Part shown: positions 18,223-27,910 of the stretch, one piece after another
How positions within the stretch are numbered: the first letter of the stretch is position 1
How the letters are laid out: each line of letters starts with the position of its first letter
The notes under the pieces: model-generated
The model's input: the letters and a program-made list of their open reading frames with translations, nothing else
Databases searched by the model: none
What the model was told of the DNA's origin: nothing
NCBI RefSeq assembly: GCF_037095755.1
Contig: NZ_JBAWKJ010000001.1
Coordinates: 1,863,001-1,927,000 of the forward strand
Direction: 5' to 3'
Source: Sphingopyxis sp. CCNWLW2
GTDB taxonomy: Bacteria; Pseudomonadota; Alphaproteobacteria; Sphingomonadales; Sphingomonadaceae
DNA length: 64,000 bases
Translations under genes and position numbers: made by a program

Positions 18223-18504
18223 CTATCGGCTCGTCGCAATCCCGATCAATTTGATGCGCGCGCTCGCCCCGCGAAGCAGCGTCAAATCGCGCGGCGGGCG
18301 GCCGAGCGCCGCGGCGAGCAGGCGCAGCACCGCGTCGTTCGCGGCGCCGTCGGCGGGCGGGGACGTAACGCGGATATGCACGGTTTCGCCCTCGACCCGA
18401 ATCTCGTCGTGCCGCGCGCCGGGCGTGACCCGCACTGCAATCCGTCCCGATGCGGCGCGTGCGCTGAGCGCTTCGGTCAGCGCCGGGTCGGGCCGATATT
18501 TCAG
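18223..18504 (-). CDS. DUF167 (YggU-like) protein
   Basis: The C-terminal 70 residues match the DUF167 fold: RIAVRVTPGARHDEIRV, then VTSPPADGAANDAVLRLLA and a basic LLRGASARIKLI end. The function of this small RNA-binding-like family is unknown. The start is unclear: no ATG precedes the domain. A CTG at 18504 overlapping the stop of the upstream quinone oxidoreductase gives 93 residues; a GTG at 18435 would cut into the domain. Translational coupling to the upstream gene is likely. The domain call is firm and the start is not. Confidence 0.75.
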   Translation of the reverse strand: MKYRPDPALTEALSARAASGRIAVRVTPGARHDEIRVEGETVHIRVTSPPADGAANDAVLRLLAAALGRPPRDLTLLRGASARIKLIGIATSR

Positions 18505-19499
18505 ACGGTGACGACCAGCTTGCCGACCGCCGTCCGGTCGCCGAGCTTGGCGATCGCCTTGCCGCCGTCGGCGAGGGCAAAGCTCTCGGTCACCCGCGGC
18601 TTGATCTTGCCCTGTTCCCACAGCTGGAACAGTCGCGCGATATTGGCGCGGTTGCGCGCGGGTTCGCGGGCCACAAAAGCGCCCCAGAACACGCCCGCGA
18701 CGTCGCAGCTCTTGAGCAAAGTGAGGTTGAGCGGCAGGCGCGGAATGCCCGCGGGGAAACCGACGACGAGGTAGCGGCCTTCCCACGCGATCGAACGCAG
18801 CGCGGGCTCGGCATAATCGCCGCCGACCGCGTCATAGATGACGTTCGCGCCATTCGGGCCAACGGCTTCCTTGAACTTGTTCGCCAGCTCCTTCGACTGG
18901 TCCTTGTCGAACGGCTGGCGACCATAGACGACGACCTCGTCGGCGCCCGCCTGACGCGCGATGTCGGCCTTTTCCTTGCTCGACACGCCGGCGACGACGC
19001 GCGCGCCGAAGGCCTTGCCCAGCTCGACCGCGGCGATGCCGACGCCGCCCGATGCGCCGAGCACCAGCAAGGTGTCGCCTTCCTCGATATGCCCGCGATC
19101 GACGAGCGCATGGATGCTGGTGCCATAGGTCATCAGCAGCGAGGCGCCCGCGGCGAAATCATGCGCTTCGGGCAGGTGATAGACATTGTGCACCGACACC
19201 GCGACGGCTTCGGACATGCCGCCATTGCCGCAGCCCGCGATCACACGGTCGCCGACCTTGAACTCGGTCACGCCCTCGCCGACCTCGGCAACGAGCCCCG
19301 CGACTTCGCCGCCGGGGGCGAAGGGGCGTTCGGGGCGGAACTGATATTTATCTTCGATGATCAGCACGTCGGGGAAGTTGACCGCGCAGGCCTTCACATC
19401 GATCACGATCTGGCCCTTGCCCGCGGTCGGGCGCGGCAATTCGCCCAATGTGAGCGTTTCGGGGCCGCCGGTTGCGGTCGACAAGAGAGCCTTCATCAT
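18501..19499 (-). CDS. NADPH:quinone oxidoreductase family protein (zinc-free MDR)
   Basis: The 332-residue protein is a medium-chain reductase with an N-terminal GroES-like domain (KACAVNFPDVLIIEDKYQ, PGGEVAGLV) and a Rossmann domain with LGASGGVGIAAVELGKA near 148-164. No structural zinc cysteines are visible, as expected for the quinone reductase branch. It reduces quinones or enones with NADPH; the true substrate is unknown. Its stop overlaps the candidate start of the DUF167 gene by 4 bp. leuD ends 27 bp upstream, so all may share a transcript. Confidence 0.88.
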   Translation of the reverse strand: MMKALLSTATGGPETLTLGELPRPTAGKGQIVIDVKACAVNFPDVLIIEDKYQFRPERPFAPGGEVAGLVAEVGEGVTEFKVGDRVIAGCGNGGMSEAVAVSVHNVYHLPEAHDFAAGASLLMTYGTSIHALVDRGHIEEGDTLLVLGASGGVGIAAVELGKAFGARVVAGVSSKEKADIARQAGADEVVVYGRQPFDKDQSKELANKFKEAVGPNGANVIYDAVGGDYAEPALRSIAWEGRYLVVGFPAGIPRLPLNLTLLKSCDVAGVFWGAFVAREPARNRANIARLFQLWEQGKIKPRVTESFALADGGKAIAKLGDRTAVGKLVVTV

Positions 19500-19526
19500 C
19501 TTCTCCTCTATGGTGTTCGTTGAGCC

Positions 19527-20117
19527 TTATGCCGCCGGGCGCATCCATGGCCGGTCGGCGTCGAGCTGCTTTTCATAGGCGCCGATCGCCGCATCGCTCT
19601 TTTCGGTCAGTGAAATCTCGTCGAGCCCTTCGAGCAGGCACATCTTGCGGAACGGGTCGATCTCGAAGCTGAAACGGTCCTGAAACTGCGTCGTCACCGT
19701 CTGGTGCTCGAGGTCGACGAAAACCGGATCGGTCGCCGCGACCTCCATCAACCGGTCGATCGCCGCCTGCGGCAGCACGACGGGAAGGATGCCGTTCTTC
19801 ACCGCATTGCCCGAGAAGATGTCCGAGTAAGAGGGCGCAATCACGACGCGGATGCCAAGGTCGCCGAGCGCCCATGCGGCATGTTCGCGGCTCGACCCGC
19901 ATCCGAAATTATCGCCCGCGATCAGGATCGGCGCGCCCTTGAAATCGGCGCTGTCGAACAGATTGTCGGGATCGGCGCGCAGGCTTTCGAACGCACCGCG
20001 CCCCATGCCCTCGCGCGTCGTCGTCTTCAGCCAGTGCGCGGGGATGATGACGTCGGTATCGACATTCTTGAGCCCGAACGGGATCGCGCGGCCTTCGACC
20101 TTGTCGAGCGGGGTCAT
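19527..20117 (-). CDS. leuD: 3-isopropylmalate dehydratase small subunit LeuD
   Basis: The 196-residue protein has the LeuD features [13 protein letters not shown] near the start, [17 protein letters not shown] near 68-84 and [17 protein letters not shown]. It forms the swivelling domain of isopropylmalate isomerase in leucine synthesis. The ATG at 20117 overlaps the leuC stop by 4 bp, fixing the start. A longer frame upstream is a shadow of leuC. The C-terminus is close to the family length. Confidence 0.95.
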   Translation of the reverse strand: MTPLDKVEGRAIPFGLKNVDTDVIIPAHWLKTTTREGMGRGAFESLRADPDNLFDSADFKGAPILIAGDNFGCGSSREHAAWALGDLGIRVVIAPSYSDIFSGNAVKNGILPVVLPQAAIDRLMEVAATDPVFVDLEHQTVTTQFQDRFSFEIDPFRKMCLLEGLDEISLTEKSDAAIGAYEKQLDADRPWMRPAA

Positions 20118-21544
20118 GCCATCAACTCCCGCACATCGGTCAGCTTGCCCGTCACCGCCGCCGCCGCCGCCATCGCGGGGCTGACGAGGTGCGTGCGCGC
20201 GCCGGGACCTTGACGGCCGACAAAATTGCGGTTGCTCGTCGAGGCGCAGCGTTCGCCCGCGGGCACCTTGTCGGGGTTCATCGCGAGGCACGCCGAACAG
20301 CCGGGCTCGCGCCATTCGAGGCCGGCGTCGGTGAAGATGCGGTCGAGCCCCTCGGCCTCGGCCTGCGCTTTCACCAGCCCCGATCCGGGGACGACGATCG
20401 CCCATTTGACATTGTCGGCCTTGTGGCGGCCCTTGATCACTGCGGCGGCGGCGCGCAGATCCTCGATGCGGCTGTTGGTGCAGCTGCCGATGAAGATATT
20501 CTCGACCGGCACATCCTGCATCCGCGTGCCGGGCTCAAGGCCCATGTACGCGAGCGATTTGGCCGCGGCGGCTTGCTTCGACGGGTCGGCGAAGCTTTCG
20601 GGCGCGGGGACGACGCCGGTGATCGGCACGACATCCTCGGGGCTGGTGCCCCATGTGACGCTCGGCGCGATGTCGGCGGCGTCGATGACGACACTCTTGT
20701 TATAGGTCGCGCCCGGATCGGTCGCGAGGCTTTTCCAGTAAGCGACCGCGGCATCCCAGTCGGCACCCTTCGGCGCATAGGGGCGGCCCTTGAGGTACGC
20801 GAAGGTCGTCTCGTCGGGCGCGATCAGCCCGGCGCGCGCGCCGCCTTCGATCGCCATATTGCTGACCGTCAGCCGGCCCTCGACGCTGAGCGCGCGGATC
20901 GCGCTGCCAGTATATTCGATGACATGGCCGGTGCCGCCCGCGGCGCCGATGACGCCGGTGATGTGGAGGATGATGTCCTTCGCGCTGACGCCGGGGCCGA
21001 CTTCGCCCTCGACGCGCACTTCCATCGTCTTCGACGGCTGGAGCAGCAAGGTTTGCGTCGCGAGCACATGCTCGACCTCGCTGGTCCCGATGCCGAAGGC
21101 GAGCGCGCCGATGCCGCCGTGGCATGCGGTGTGGCTGTCGCCGCAAACGATCGTCGTGCCGGGCAGCGAAAAGCCCTGCTCGGGGCCGACGACATGGACG
21201 ATGCCTTGCTCGGGCGCCGTCGCGTCGATGTAGCGGATGCCGAATTCGGGCGCGTTCTTCTCGAGCGCCGCCAATTGCGCCGCGCTTTCGGGGTCGGCGA
21301 TCGGCAGCTTGTTGCCCGCCGCATCGAGCCGCGGCGTCGTCGGCACATTATGGTCGGGCACCGCAATCGTAAGATCGGGGCGGCGCACCATGCGGCCGCT
21401 CGCGCGAAGCCCGGCAAAGGCCTGCGGGCTGGTGACTTCATGGACAAGGTGACGGTCGATGAAGATCAGGCAAGTGGCATCGGGGCGCTGTTCGACGACA
21501 TGCGCGTCCCAGATTTTCTCATAAAGGGTGCGGGGCCGAGTCAT
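20114..21544 (-). CDS. leuC: 3-isopropylmalate dehydratase large subunit LeuC
   Basis: The 476-residue protein carries the aconitase-type features: [12 protein letters not shown] at the N-terminus, [12 protein letters not shown] near 132-143, and the three iron-sulfur cysteines, one in GSCTNSR and two in GCSACL. With LeuD it isomerises 2- to 3-isopropylmalate. ATG 21544 is preferred to a GTG three codons earlier. leuA and leuB are not in the window. The gene is divergent from crtZ across about 90 bp. Confidence 0.96.
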   Translation of the reverse strand: MTRPRTLYEKIWDAHVVEQRPDATCLIFIDRHLVHEVTSPQAFAGLRASGRMVRRPDLTIAVPDHNVPTTPRLDAAGNKLPIADPESAAQLAALEKNAPEFGIRYIDATAPEQGIVHVVGPEQGFSLPGTTIVCGDSHTACHGGIGALAFGIGTSEVEHVLATQTLLLQPSKTMEVRVEGEVGPGVSAKDIILHITGVIGAAGGTGHVIEYTGSAIRALSVEGRLTVSNMAIEGGARAGLIAPDETTFAYLKGRPYAPKGADWDAAVAYWKSLATDPGATYNKSVVIDAADIAPSVTWGTSPEDVVPITGVVPAPESFADPSKQAAAAKSLAYMGLEPGTRMQDVPVENIFIGSCTNSRIEDLRAAAAVIKGRHKADNVKWAIVVPGSGLVKAQAEAEGLDRIFTDAGLEWREPGCSACLAMNPDKVPAGERCASTSNRNFVGRQGPGARTHLVSPAMAAAAAVTGKLTDVRELMA

Positions 21545-21623
21545 GCGGTTCACTTAAGCCTGCGCGACAACAATGCAAGCGAGTGGCGATCAAAAACGCA
21601 ATTTTCGGTCGCGCTCGATGGAG

Positions 21624-21629
21624 TATAAT
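21624..21629 (+). promoter_or_regulatory. Candidate -10 box giving a leaderless crtZ mRNA
   Basis: A consensus TATAAT ends 6 bases before the crtZ ATG at 21636. With the usual spacing transcription would begin at or within a base of the start codon. No strong -35 hexamer is seen at 16-18 bp. This is a prediction from one box. Confidence 0.4.
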
Positions 21630-21635
21630 GGGGCC

Positions 21636-22154
21636 ATGTCGACGCTCGCCATCATTGCGCTCATTCTCGCCACCGTCGCGGCGATGGAGGGCGTTGCCTG
21701 GGCGAGCCACAAATATATCATGCACGGCTTCGGCTGGGCCTGGCACCGCGACCACCATGAACCGCACGACAAGATGCTGGAAAAGAACGACTTGTTCGGC
21801 CTCGTCGGCGCCGCGCTAAGTATTTCGATGTTCGTCGTCGGCAGTCCGATGATCATGGGCGCCGCGGCGTGGGAGCCCGGAACGTGGATCGGACTCGGCG
21901 TCCTCTTCTACGGCATCATCTATACGCTGGTGCACGATGGGCTCGTCCACCAGCGCTATTTCCGCTGGGTGCCGCGGCGCGGCTATGCGAAGCGGCTGGT
22001 GCAGGCGCACAAACTCCACCATGCCACGCTCGGCAAGGAAGGCGGAGTCAGCTTCGGCTTCGTCCTCGCGCGCGATCCGGCGAAGCTGAAGGCCGAGCTG
22101 AAGGCACAGCGCGCGGCGGGGGTCGCGGTGGTGCGCGAGGCGCTTGCCGACTAG
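21636..22154 (+). CDS. crtZ: Beta-carotene 3-hydroxylase CrtZ
   Basis: The 172-residue membrane protein has four hydrophobic helices and the histidine set of the CrtZ-type hydroxylases: HKYIMH, HRDHHEPH, HDGLVHQRYF and HKLHH. These hold a di-iron centre that hydroxylates the carotenoid ring, giving zeaxanthin and related pigments in sphingomonads. ATG 21636 fits the family start; an in-frame ATG at 21618 is possible but lies upstream of the TATAAT. No other carotenoid gene is adjacent. Its TAG shares the bases CTAG with the stop of the convergent GST gene. Confidence 0.92.
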   Translation: MSTLAIIALILATVAAMEGVAWASHKYIMHGFGWAWHRDHHEPHDKMLEKNDLFGLVGAALSISMFVVGSPMIMGAAAWEPGTWIGLGVLFYGIIYTLVHDGLVHQRYFRWVPRRGYAKRLVQAHKLHHATLGKEGGVSFGFVLARDPAKLKAELKAQRAAGVAVVREALAD

Positions 22155-22831
22155 GCCGTCCGGTAATCGGCGGTAATCACCCCCGCTGCCATCAATTCCG
22201 CCTCGTGACCCTCCTCGCGCCAGCTTTCGGCAAGCGCCTGCCGTTCCCATTCGACCATCGCCGGCTGCGCAAGCACATGGTCGACCCACGCCTGTCCGGC
22301 GCCGGCGTCGAGGCCATAGGTGCGGATACGGAAGGCGACAGGGGCGAAGAAAGCATCGACCGCGGTAAAACGGTCGCCCGCGAGGAAGGGGCCGCCGAAG
22401 CGCGACAGGCCCTCGGCGAACAATTCGCGGATGCGTGCGACGTCGAGCCGAAGCGCGCCCGACGGCGGTTTCGGCGTTACGCGAACGCCGACATTCATCG
22501 TGCAATCGTTGCGCAGCGCCGAAAAGCCGCTGTGCATTTCCGCCGTCGCGCATTGCGCCCAGGCGCGCGCATCGGGGTCGACCGGCCATACACCCTCGTG
22601 CCGGTCGGCGAGATAGAGCGTGATGCCCAGCGAATCATAAACCGTCCGTCCTTCGTCGAGCAGTGCGGGCACCTGTCCGGTCGGTGAGAAGCTGCGGAAC
22701 TCGTCATAGTTGATCGGGTTGGTGAAGGGTTCGATCTGATCCTCGAACGCGATTTCCAGCGCGCGCATCAGCACCCAGGGGCGCAGCGACCAGCTCGAAT
22801 AATTGCGGTTGGCGGTGATCAGCACATACAT
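22151..22831 (-). CDS. Glutathione S-transferase family protein
   Basis: The 226-residue protein shows a thioredoxin-fold N-terminus (MYVLITANRNYSSWSLRPWVLM) with the zeta/MaiA-like SSWS motif at residues 12-15, the cis-proline segment GQVPALLDE, and an all-helical C-terminal domain (FTAVDAFFAPVAFRI). It would conjugate or isomerise substrates with glutathione; the specific reaction is unknown. Its start lies inside the end of the epimerase gene (13-bp overlap), so both are co-translated. Confidence 0.88.
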   Translation of the reverse strand: MYVLITANRNYSSWSLRPWVLMRALEIAFEDQIEPFTNPINYDEFRSFSPTGQVPALLDEGRTVYDSLGITLYLADRHEGVWPVDPDARAWAQCATAEMHSGFSALRNDCTMNVGVRVTPKPPSGALRLDVARIRELFAEGLSRFGGPFLAGDRFTAVDAFFAPVAFRIRTYGLDAGAGQAWVDHVLAQPAMVEWERQALAESWREEGHEAELMAAGVITADYRTA

Positions 22832-23796
22832 GCCTGGCGCTCCTGTGCGATGATGGGGGAAGTATAGTCGGGGTCGTGCGCGAACGGCAGTTCGGCGCCT
22901 TCGCGCAGTGCGGCGAGCACGCTGCCGAAATCGGTCGCGGCGCGCCACCCGAAGCGGCGCTCGGCGCGCGACGGATCGTAAACGCGGTCTATGATCTCGG
23001 GGAGTACCCAGCCTTTGGCGGCATAGAGCTCGGCAGCGTCGGGATGATGGCGCGCGATCACCGCGCGTGCATCGCGCGCAAGCTCCTCGGCCTCTTCGCG
23101 CACGAAGGGCGGCGGCGCCGAGAGGATGAAAGTGTCGCAGCCGATCTCGGGCGCGGCTTCGAGCGCGGCGAGATGCGCCGCGGCGGCATCCTCGACCGTC
23201 AGACGGCGGTTGAGCAATTCATTGGCCTTGAGATTCTCGCCGCCGGGGGCTTCGTGCGTGTCGTCATCCTCGGGGAAGAAGCGTCCGGTGCGCAGGATCG
23301 CCACCGCGATACCATGTTCGCGGTGCACCAGCCTGCACGCCTGCTCGGCGGCGAGCTTGGTGATTCCGTAAATGTTGCGCGGTTCGATCGGACCGAAATC
23401 CTCGTCCATCCACCACGCGCCCGCCTCGCCCGCGCCTTCGCGCACATCGGCGCGTATCATCAGCGAGGTGGTCGAGGTGAAGAGGAAGCGGTCGTTCCCC
23501 GCCGCGACCGCCGCCTCGATCAGATTGAGCGTGCCGCTGACATTGACGTCGACAAAGGCTTGGCGCGGATAACGGACGATGTCGGGTTTGTGCAGCGCGC
23601 CGCCGTGGATCACCGCCTCGATGCCATGCTCGCCCATCGTTCGGTCGATCAGCGCGCGGTCAGCGACGGTGCCGATGACGTGCGTATGCGTTCCGGGCAC
23701 AACGTCGAGCCCGGTGACGTCATGGCCGTTTTGGGCGAGGAGCGGAGCCAGATAGCGCCCCAGCCAACCCGATGATCCGGTCAGCAGTACGCGCAT
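22819..23796 (-). CDS. NAD-dependent epimerase/dehydratase family protein
   Basis: This 325-residue extended SDR has the Rossmann motif TGSSGWLGRYLA at residues 6-17, a catalytic Ser/Thr region (FTSTTSLM) and the YxxxK pair in IYGITKLAAEQ near 141-151. It probably acts on a nucleotide sugar or related carbonyl compound. It overlaps the GST gene. The unusual mid-domain insert EDFGPIEPRN precedes the active-site Tyr as in many GDP-sugar enzymes, but that is not enough to name a substrate. Confidence 0.83.
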   Translation of the reverse strand: MRVLLTGSSGWLGRYLAPLLAQNGHDVTGLDVVPGTHTHVIGTVADRALIDRTMGEHGIEAVIHGGALHKPDIVRYPRQAFVDVNVSGTLNLIEAAVAAGNDRFLFTSTTSLMIRADVREGAGEAGAWWMDEDFGPIEPRNIYGITKLAAEQACRLVHREHGIAVAILRTGRFFPEDDDTHEAPGGENLKANELLNRRLTVEDAAAAHLAALEAAPEIGCDTFILSAPPPFVREEAEELARDARAVIARHHPDAAELYAAKGWVLPEIIDRVYDPSRAERRFGWRAATDFGSVLAALREGAELPFAHDPDYTSPIIAQERQACMC

Positions 23797-23862
23797 CGAT
23801 GAATCTCCTCTCGGCCTTGTCCGCGCGCCTCATACACAGGCTGCGGACGGGGGGGAAGGCGG

Positions 23863-25170
23863 TTACCCTTTCGGCTCCGCGGCAACCGGAGCCGCCTTCG
23901 CAGCGCTCCCCGCGGGCGCGGGCAATTCGCTAAGGTCGAGCCAGCCCGCATCGTCGCGCTTGTGATAGCTGTCGATTACCGTGAACGGGATGCGGAAGGG
24001 AAATCCCCAATCGCTGTTCCACAGCGCGACAACACCCGTCCGCGTCGCGGGTTCGAAAATCAGCGTCGCGCGATAGCCCTCGACTGCCCCCGAATGGCCT
24101 TCGAGCCGGCTGCCGCCGTAGGTGAAGCTCCGCCAGCCGAGGCCATAGGCGGCATCGCCCGTGGCAGCCCGCAAGGCGCCACCATAGAGCCGCCCCGTGC
24201 CGACGCGCGGGCGATGGGCAAGCTGCAACACCGGCGCCGGCAGCACATCGGGGCGCTTCCCCATCATCGCCTGCATCCATGTGGCGAAATCGACGATGTC
24301 GCTTTCGACCCCCGCGGCCGCCGGAACGCGCCAATAGGCTTCCTTGATCGGGCGGACCTGCGCGCCGCGGTGCGGTTTTGCCCAATCCTTGGCGCCCGTC
24401 AGCCGATCCATCCCGTACCCTGCGCTGACCATGCCGAGCGGGCGGAAAAACCGGTCCTCGACTGCCTTGCCGAACGGCTCGTTCGCGGCGCGCGCCAATA
24501 TCTCGCTCGCGGCATCGAAGGCGATATTCTGATAGGTGTGGCAGGTGCCGGGTTCGCATTGCAGCGGTGCGGCGGCGAGGCTCGCGCGCAGCGCCGCCGG
24601 GTTCTGCCCTTCCTCCAATTTCTCGTCATAGGCGTTCTTGGTGAGGCCGGTGCGCTGCGACAGCAGCTCGTCCAGCGTGACATGCGTCTCGGCGCCGCCG
24701 GGCAAGCGTAGCGATGTGCCGAGGCCGGCGACCGGACGCGCCAGATCGACCGCGCCGTCGGTGGCCAGCGCGGCCGCCAGCACGCCCGTCGCGGTTTTGG
24801 AAACCGACGCCCAGCGGAACAGCGTTTGCGGCGTGACCTGCGCCCCGGTCGCCTTGTCGGAAAAGCCATAGGTGCGGACGAAACGCAGTTCGCCGTCTTC
24901 GACTACTGCTACCGCCAGCCCCGCCATCTCGGGCCGCTGCGACAGGTCGGCGAGTTGCCGGTCGAGCGCTTGATAGTCGATTCGGCCGCGCCATTCGGCG
25001 GGGGTGTCGGGCAGGTTCTCGGGCGCCTTGATCGGGATTGCGACGCTCGCAAGCGGGTGCTTCCCGCCGAGCGCGTGAATGCCAAACCAGCCCACAAGGC
25101 CCAAAGCGACGATCGCGATGAGATAGGTGAAAACTGGCTTCCTGGACTTGGATTTAGACTGCGACCTCAT
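23863..25170 (-). CDS. Serine hydrolase of the beta-lactamase/PBP4* family, membrane-anchored
   Basis: This 435-residue protein has a basic cytoplasmic start, one membrane helix at about 14-34 and a periplasmic class C beta-lactamase-like domain. The catalytic SxxK is SVSK at 122-125, the YxN motif is in HTYQN near 217, and HSG replaces the KTG triad late in the sequence (LEGHSGAVEGY). Such enzymes act as D-amino-acid peptidases or esterases; true beta-lactamase activity should not be assumed. It stands between two short gaps with no obvious partner. Confidence 0.85.
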   Translation of the reverse strand: MRSQSKSKSRKPVFTYLIAIVALGLVGWFGIHALGGKHPLASVAIPIKAPENLPDTPAEWRGRIDYQALDRQLADLSQRPEMAGLAVAVVEDGELRFVRTYGFSDKATGAQVTPQTLFRWASVSKTATGVLAAALATDGAVDLARPVAGLGTSLRLPGGAETHVTLDELLSQRTGLTKNAYDEKLEEGQNPAALRASLAAAPLQCEPGTCHTYQNIAFDAASEILARAANEPFGKAVEDRFFRPLGMVSAGYGMDRLTGAKDWAKPHRGAQVRPIKEAYWRVPAAAGVESDIVDFATWMQAMMGKRPDVLPAPVLQLAHRPRVGTGRLYGGALRAATGDAAYGLGWRSFTYGGSRLEGHSGAVEGYRATLIFEPATRTGVVALWNSDWGFPFRIPFTVIDSYHKRDDAGWLDLSELPAPAGSAAKAAPVAAEPKG

Positions 25171-25213
25171 AATTGGCGGCCGTCTTAGCGGCGACTTCCG
25201 CGGCCGTCACCCC

Positions 25214-25663
25214 TCAGGGCGCAAGATGGCGCCAGGCCTTGAATGTCCCCACGGCGTAGATCGCGCCATAGACAAAGACGATCAGCGAAGACCAGATCGC
25301 GAAACTGTCGGTATGTTGCGGACGCCACAGATGGAGCGGCACAAAAATCAGTCCGCGGAGCAGATAGATGGACGCGATGACGATCAGCCCCGTCCGCAGC
25401 AGCGGCAGGCGCGGGAGCGAACCGGCGCCCGAAAAGGCATAGGCGGCCCAGATCAGCAAGACGGCGCCGATCGCGAGCGTGATCAGCGTCGGGTGCAGGT
25501 CGCCGCGCGCCGCCGCACGCGCCATGCCTTCGCCCGCGCCGAAAAAACGATACCAGTCGGGACCGCCGAAAATACACGCGATATGGAGCAGCGCGGCCAG
25601 AACCGACAGCCACCCGCCGACGATCAGCCAGGCGGAGCCGGGATTGGCCGCGACATTATGCAA
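25214..25663 (-). CDS. Hypothetical four-helix membrane protein
   Basis: The 149-residue protein is almost entirely four hydrophobic helices separated by short loops, with [17 protein letters not shown] between the first two. The family is not recognised, though small proteins like this are common in sphingomonads. Its start lies 8 bases inside the end of scoB, so it belongs to the CoA-transferase operon and is translated with it. Confidence 0.65.
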   Translation of the reverse strand: MHNVAANPGSAWLIVGGWLSVLAALLHIACIFGGPDWYRFFGAGEGMARAAARGDLHPTLITLAIGAVLLIWAAYAFSGAGSLPRLPLLRTGLIVIASIYLLRGLIFVPLHLWRPQHTDSFAIWSSLIVFVYGAIYAVGTFKAWRHLAP

Positions 25664-26291
25664 TATAATGCGCCGTCGTTTTCGCGGCGACGTCCTCCGC
25701 CGTCACGCCCGCCGCCAGCTCGATCAGCTTGAACGGGCTGTCATGGTCGTCGCGCTTGAACACCGCGAGGTCGGTGATGATCATGTCGACGACATTCTTG
25801 CCGGTCAGCGGCAGCGTGCATTCGGGGATGAACTTGGGACTGCCGTCCTTGGCGTTATGCTCCATCACGACGATGATCTTCTTGACCCCGGCGACGAGGT
25901 CCATCGCGCCGCCCATGCCCTTGATCATCTTGCCCGGGATCATCCAGTTGGCGATGTCGCCGTTCTCGGCAATCTCCATCGCGCCCAATACGGTGAGGTC
26001 GATATGCCCGCCGCGGATCATCGCGAAACTGTCCGACGAGCTGAAGTAAGCCGACTGCGGCAGCTCGCTGATCGTCTGCTTGCCGGCGTTGATCAGGTCG
26101 GGGTCTTCGTCGCCTTCGAACGGAAAGGGCCCGATGCCGAGCATGCCGTTTTCGGACTGGAGCGTGACCGTCATCCCCGCCGGGATATGGTTCGCGACCA
26201 GGGTCGGGATGCCGATGCCAAGGTTGACGTAATAGCCGTCCTGCAGTTCCTTCGCGGCGCGCGCCGCCATGTCATCACGCGTCCAGGCCAT
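25656..26291 (-). CDS. scoB: CoA transferase subunit B
   Basis: The 211-residue subunit has the family motif [12 protein letters not shown] near 47-58, with the catalytic Glu (SENG), then [14 protein letters not shown] and the conserved GMGGAMDLV near 128. It pairs with ScoA to move CoA between succinyl-CoA and acetoacetate or another acid. ATG 26291 overlaps the acid phosphatase stop by one base. It is separated from scoA by that phosphatase gene, which is unusual. Confidence 0.93.
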   Translation of the reverse strand: MAWTRDDMAARAAKELQDGYYVNLGIGIPTLVANHIPAGMTVTLQSENGMLGIGPFPFEGDEDPDLINAGKQTISELPQSAYFSSSDSFAMIRGGHIDLTVLGAMEIAENGDIANWMIPGKMIKGMGGAMDLVAGVKKIIVVMEHNAKDGSPKFIPECTLPLTGKNVVDMIITDLAVFKRDDHDSPFKLIELAAGVTAEDVAAKTTAHYIA

Positions 26292-27154
26292 TATTTCGGC
26301 TCCCATTGCTTGTCGGAGGGGAAGGCGTCGTCCCAGCCCAGTTTTTCCCATGGGCCGTAGACGGGGTTGGGGAAAAGGAACCAGCCCTTGTCCCAGAGTG
26401 CGTTGGCGCCAGCGCTCGTCGCGAGCGCCATGCGCTGCGCTGCGGGCAGGTCCTTGACGTTGAACTGCTGGCTGAAATCGCCGAGCTGGTCGCCGCCCAA
26501 AATGATGACGCAATATTTCGACGCGATCGCCGCGCGGCGTCCGTCCTTGCTCGATCCGTCGGCATAGTCGCCCATCAGGAACAAAGTCTCGCCATGCTTG
26601 AACGCGCCGAGCCCGGCGGCGCGCAGCGTATCCTCGCTGCCCCTGGCATTGGCGGCGCTGCGGTTGGTGTTGGCGATGACGGTGATCCCCGCGGCGCGGA
26701 GCTTGTTCACCATCTCGACCGAGCCGGGCATCGCGGCTGCTTTGCCCGCACCGGTCTTTTCCCACTGGTCCCAGATTTTCGGATCATAGGCGGATTGCGC
26801 GAAATGGCGCATCGGCCCGAGGTTCCAGATCAGCGTCTCGTCGGCGTCGAACACCGCGGCGAAGGGCTTGTCGCCGCATGGCTCGAACGCCGGCGCATCC
26901 ATCGTCGCACCCGCCGCGAGCACAACGCTGTCCTTCGGCCGCGCCTTGATCCGCCACACGCCATAGTCGGCGATCCGCGCGTTGGTCGCGCGCACGGCGA
27001 CCGCCGCCTCGGGCGAGCCATAGAGATATTGCAGCTGGACCGGCGGCTTGGTGGCTTCGGCGGGTGAGGGCGGGGCCGGCGCCGTCGCGACCTCGGCCGG
27101 CGCGCTGGCGCACCCGGCAAGGAGCAGCGCGGCGCCAATGGCGAAGCCGCGCAT
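26291..27154 (-). CDS. Lipoprotein acid phosphatase, e(P4)/class C-like
   Basis: This 287-residue protein begins with a lipoprotein signal (lipobox LLAGC, Cys15) followed by a Pro/Ala linker. It then has a HAD-type phosphatase core: [11 protein letters not shown] at 102-112 with both catalytic aspartates, TNR near 163, and late [13 protein letters not shown] and [10 protein letters not shown]. The family removes phosphates from nucleotides or other esters at the outer membrane. Start and stop overlap the neighbouring scoA and scoB genes, so it is fixed in their operon. Its link to CoA transfer is unknown. Confidence 0.87.
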   Translation of the reverse strand: MRGFAIGAALLLAGCASAPAEVATAPAPPSPAEATKPPVQLQYLYGSPEAAVAVRATNARIADYGVWRIKARPKDSVVLAAGATMDAPAFEPCGDKPFAAVFDADETLIWNLGPMRHFAQSAYDPKIWDQWEKTGAGKAAAMPGSVEMVNKLRAAGITVIANTNRSAANARGSEDTLRAAGLGAFKHGETLFLMGDYADGSSKDGRRAAIASKYCVIILGGDQLGDFSQQFNVKDLPAAQRMALATSAGANALWDKGWFLFPNPVYGPWEKLGWDDAFPSDKQWEPK

Positions 27155-27864
27155 CACGCCGTCTCGCGCGGGCGCGTCGTGCGGAATTCGATCTTCTTGT
27201 CGTACGGCGCACCAAGGACGAGGCGCTTCACATAAATGCCCGGCAGGTGGATCGCATCGGGGTCGAGGCTGCCGACGGGAACGATTTCCTCGACCTCGGC
27301 GACGCAGATCTTCGCCGCGGTTGCCATCGGCTGGTTGAAGTTGCGCGCGGTCTTGCGGAAAATCAGGTTGCCGCTCTCGTCGGCCTTCCACCCCTTGATG
27401 ATCGCGAGATCGGCGAAGATGCCGCGTTCGAGGATATAATCCTGCCCGTCGAAATTCTTCACTTCCTTGCCCTCAGCAACAAGCGTGCCGACGCCGGTCT
27501 TGGTGTAGAAACCGGGAATGCCCGCGCCGCCCGCGCGGCAACGCTCGGCGAGCGTGCCCTGCGGGCAGAATTCGACCTCGAGCTCGCCCGCCAGATATTG
27601 CCGCTCGAATTCCTTGTTCTCGCCGACATACGACGAAATCATCTTCTTGACCTGCTTGGTACGGAGCAGCTTGCCGAGCCCTTCGCCGTCGATCCCGGCG
27701 TTGTTGCTGGCGATGGTGAGGTTCTTCGTCCCCGCATCGCGGATCGCGTCGATCAGCCGCTCGGGGATGCCACAAAGGCCGAAACCGCCTGCGCAAATCT
27801 GCATGCCGTCGAACAGCAATCCTTCGAGGGCGGCGGCGGCGTCGGGATATTGCTTCTTCCCCAT
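27154..27864 (-). CDS. scoA: CoA transferase subunit A
   Basis: The 236-residue subunit has [16 protein letters not shown] near residues 26-41 and the CoA-binding [12 protein letters not shown], both standard for ScoA-type subunits, and a C-terminal domain with [13 protein letters not shown] and [14 protein letters not shown]. With ScoB it activates acetoacetate-type acids. It is the first gene of a four-gene minus-strand operon and is divergent from a LysR regulator. The ATG at 27864 follows a GGAGAG ribosome site. Confidence 0.93.
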   Translation of the reverse strand: MGKKQYPDAAAALEGLLFDGMQICAGGFGLCGIPERLIDAIRDAGTKNLTIASNNAGIDGEGLGKLLRTKQVKKMISSYVGENKEFERQYLAGELEVEFCPQGTLAERCRAGGAGIPGFYTKTGVGTLVAEGKEVKNFDGQDYILERGIFADLAIIKGWKADESGNLIFRKTARNFNQPMATAAKICVAEVEEIVPVGSLDPDAIHLPGIYVKRLVLGAPYDKKIEFRTTRPRETA

Positions 27865-27910
27865 GGGACGGCTCTCCTGAATGATTTCGCGCGCGACCTT
27901 GGCGCATTTG

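Noticed and set aside
20189-21628. 479-codon plus-strand open frame opposite leuC
   Set aside because: Shadow of leuC, whose iron-sulfur cysteines and length are canonical.
23863-25170. Antibiotic-inactivating beta-lactamase
   Set aside because: The SxxK and YxN motifs are present but HSG replaces the KTG triad and the protein is membrane-anchored; the esterase/peptidase group fits better.
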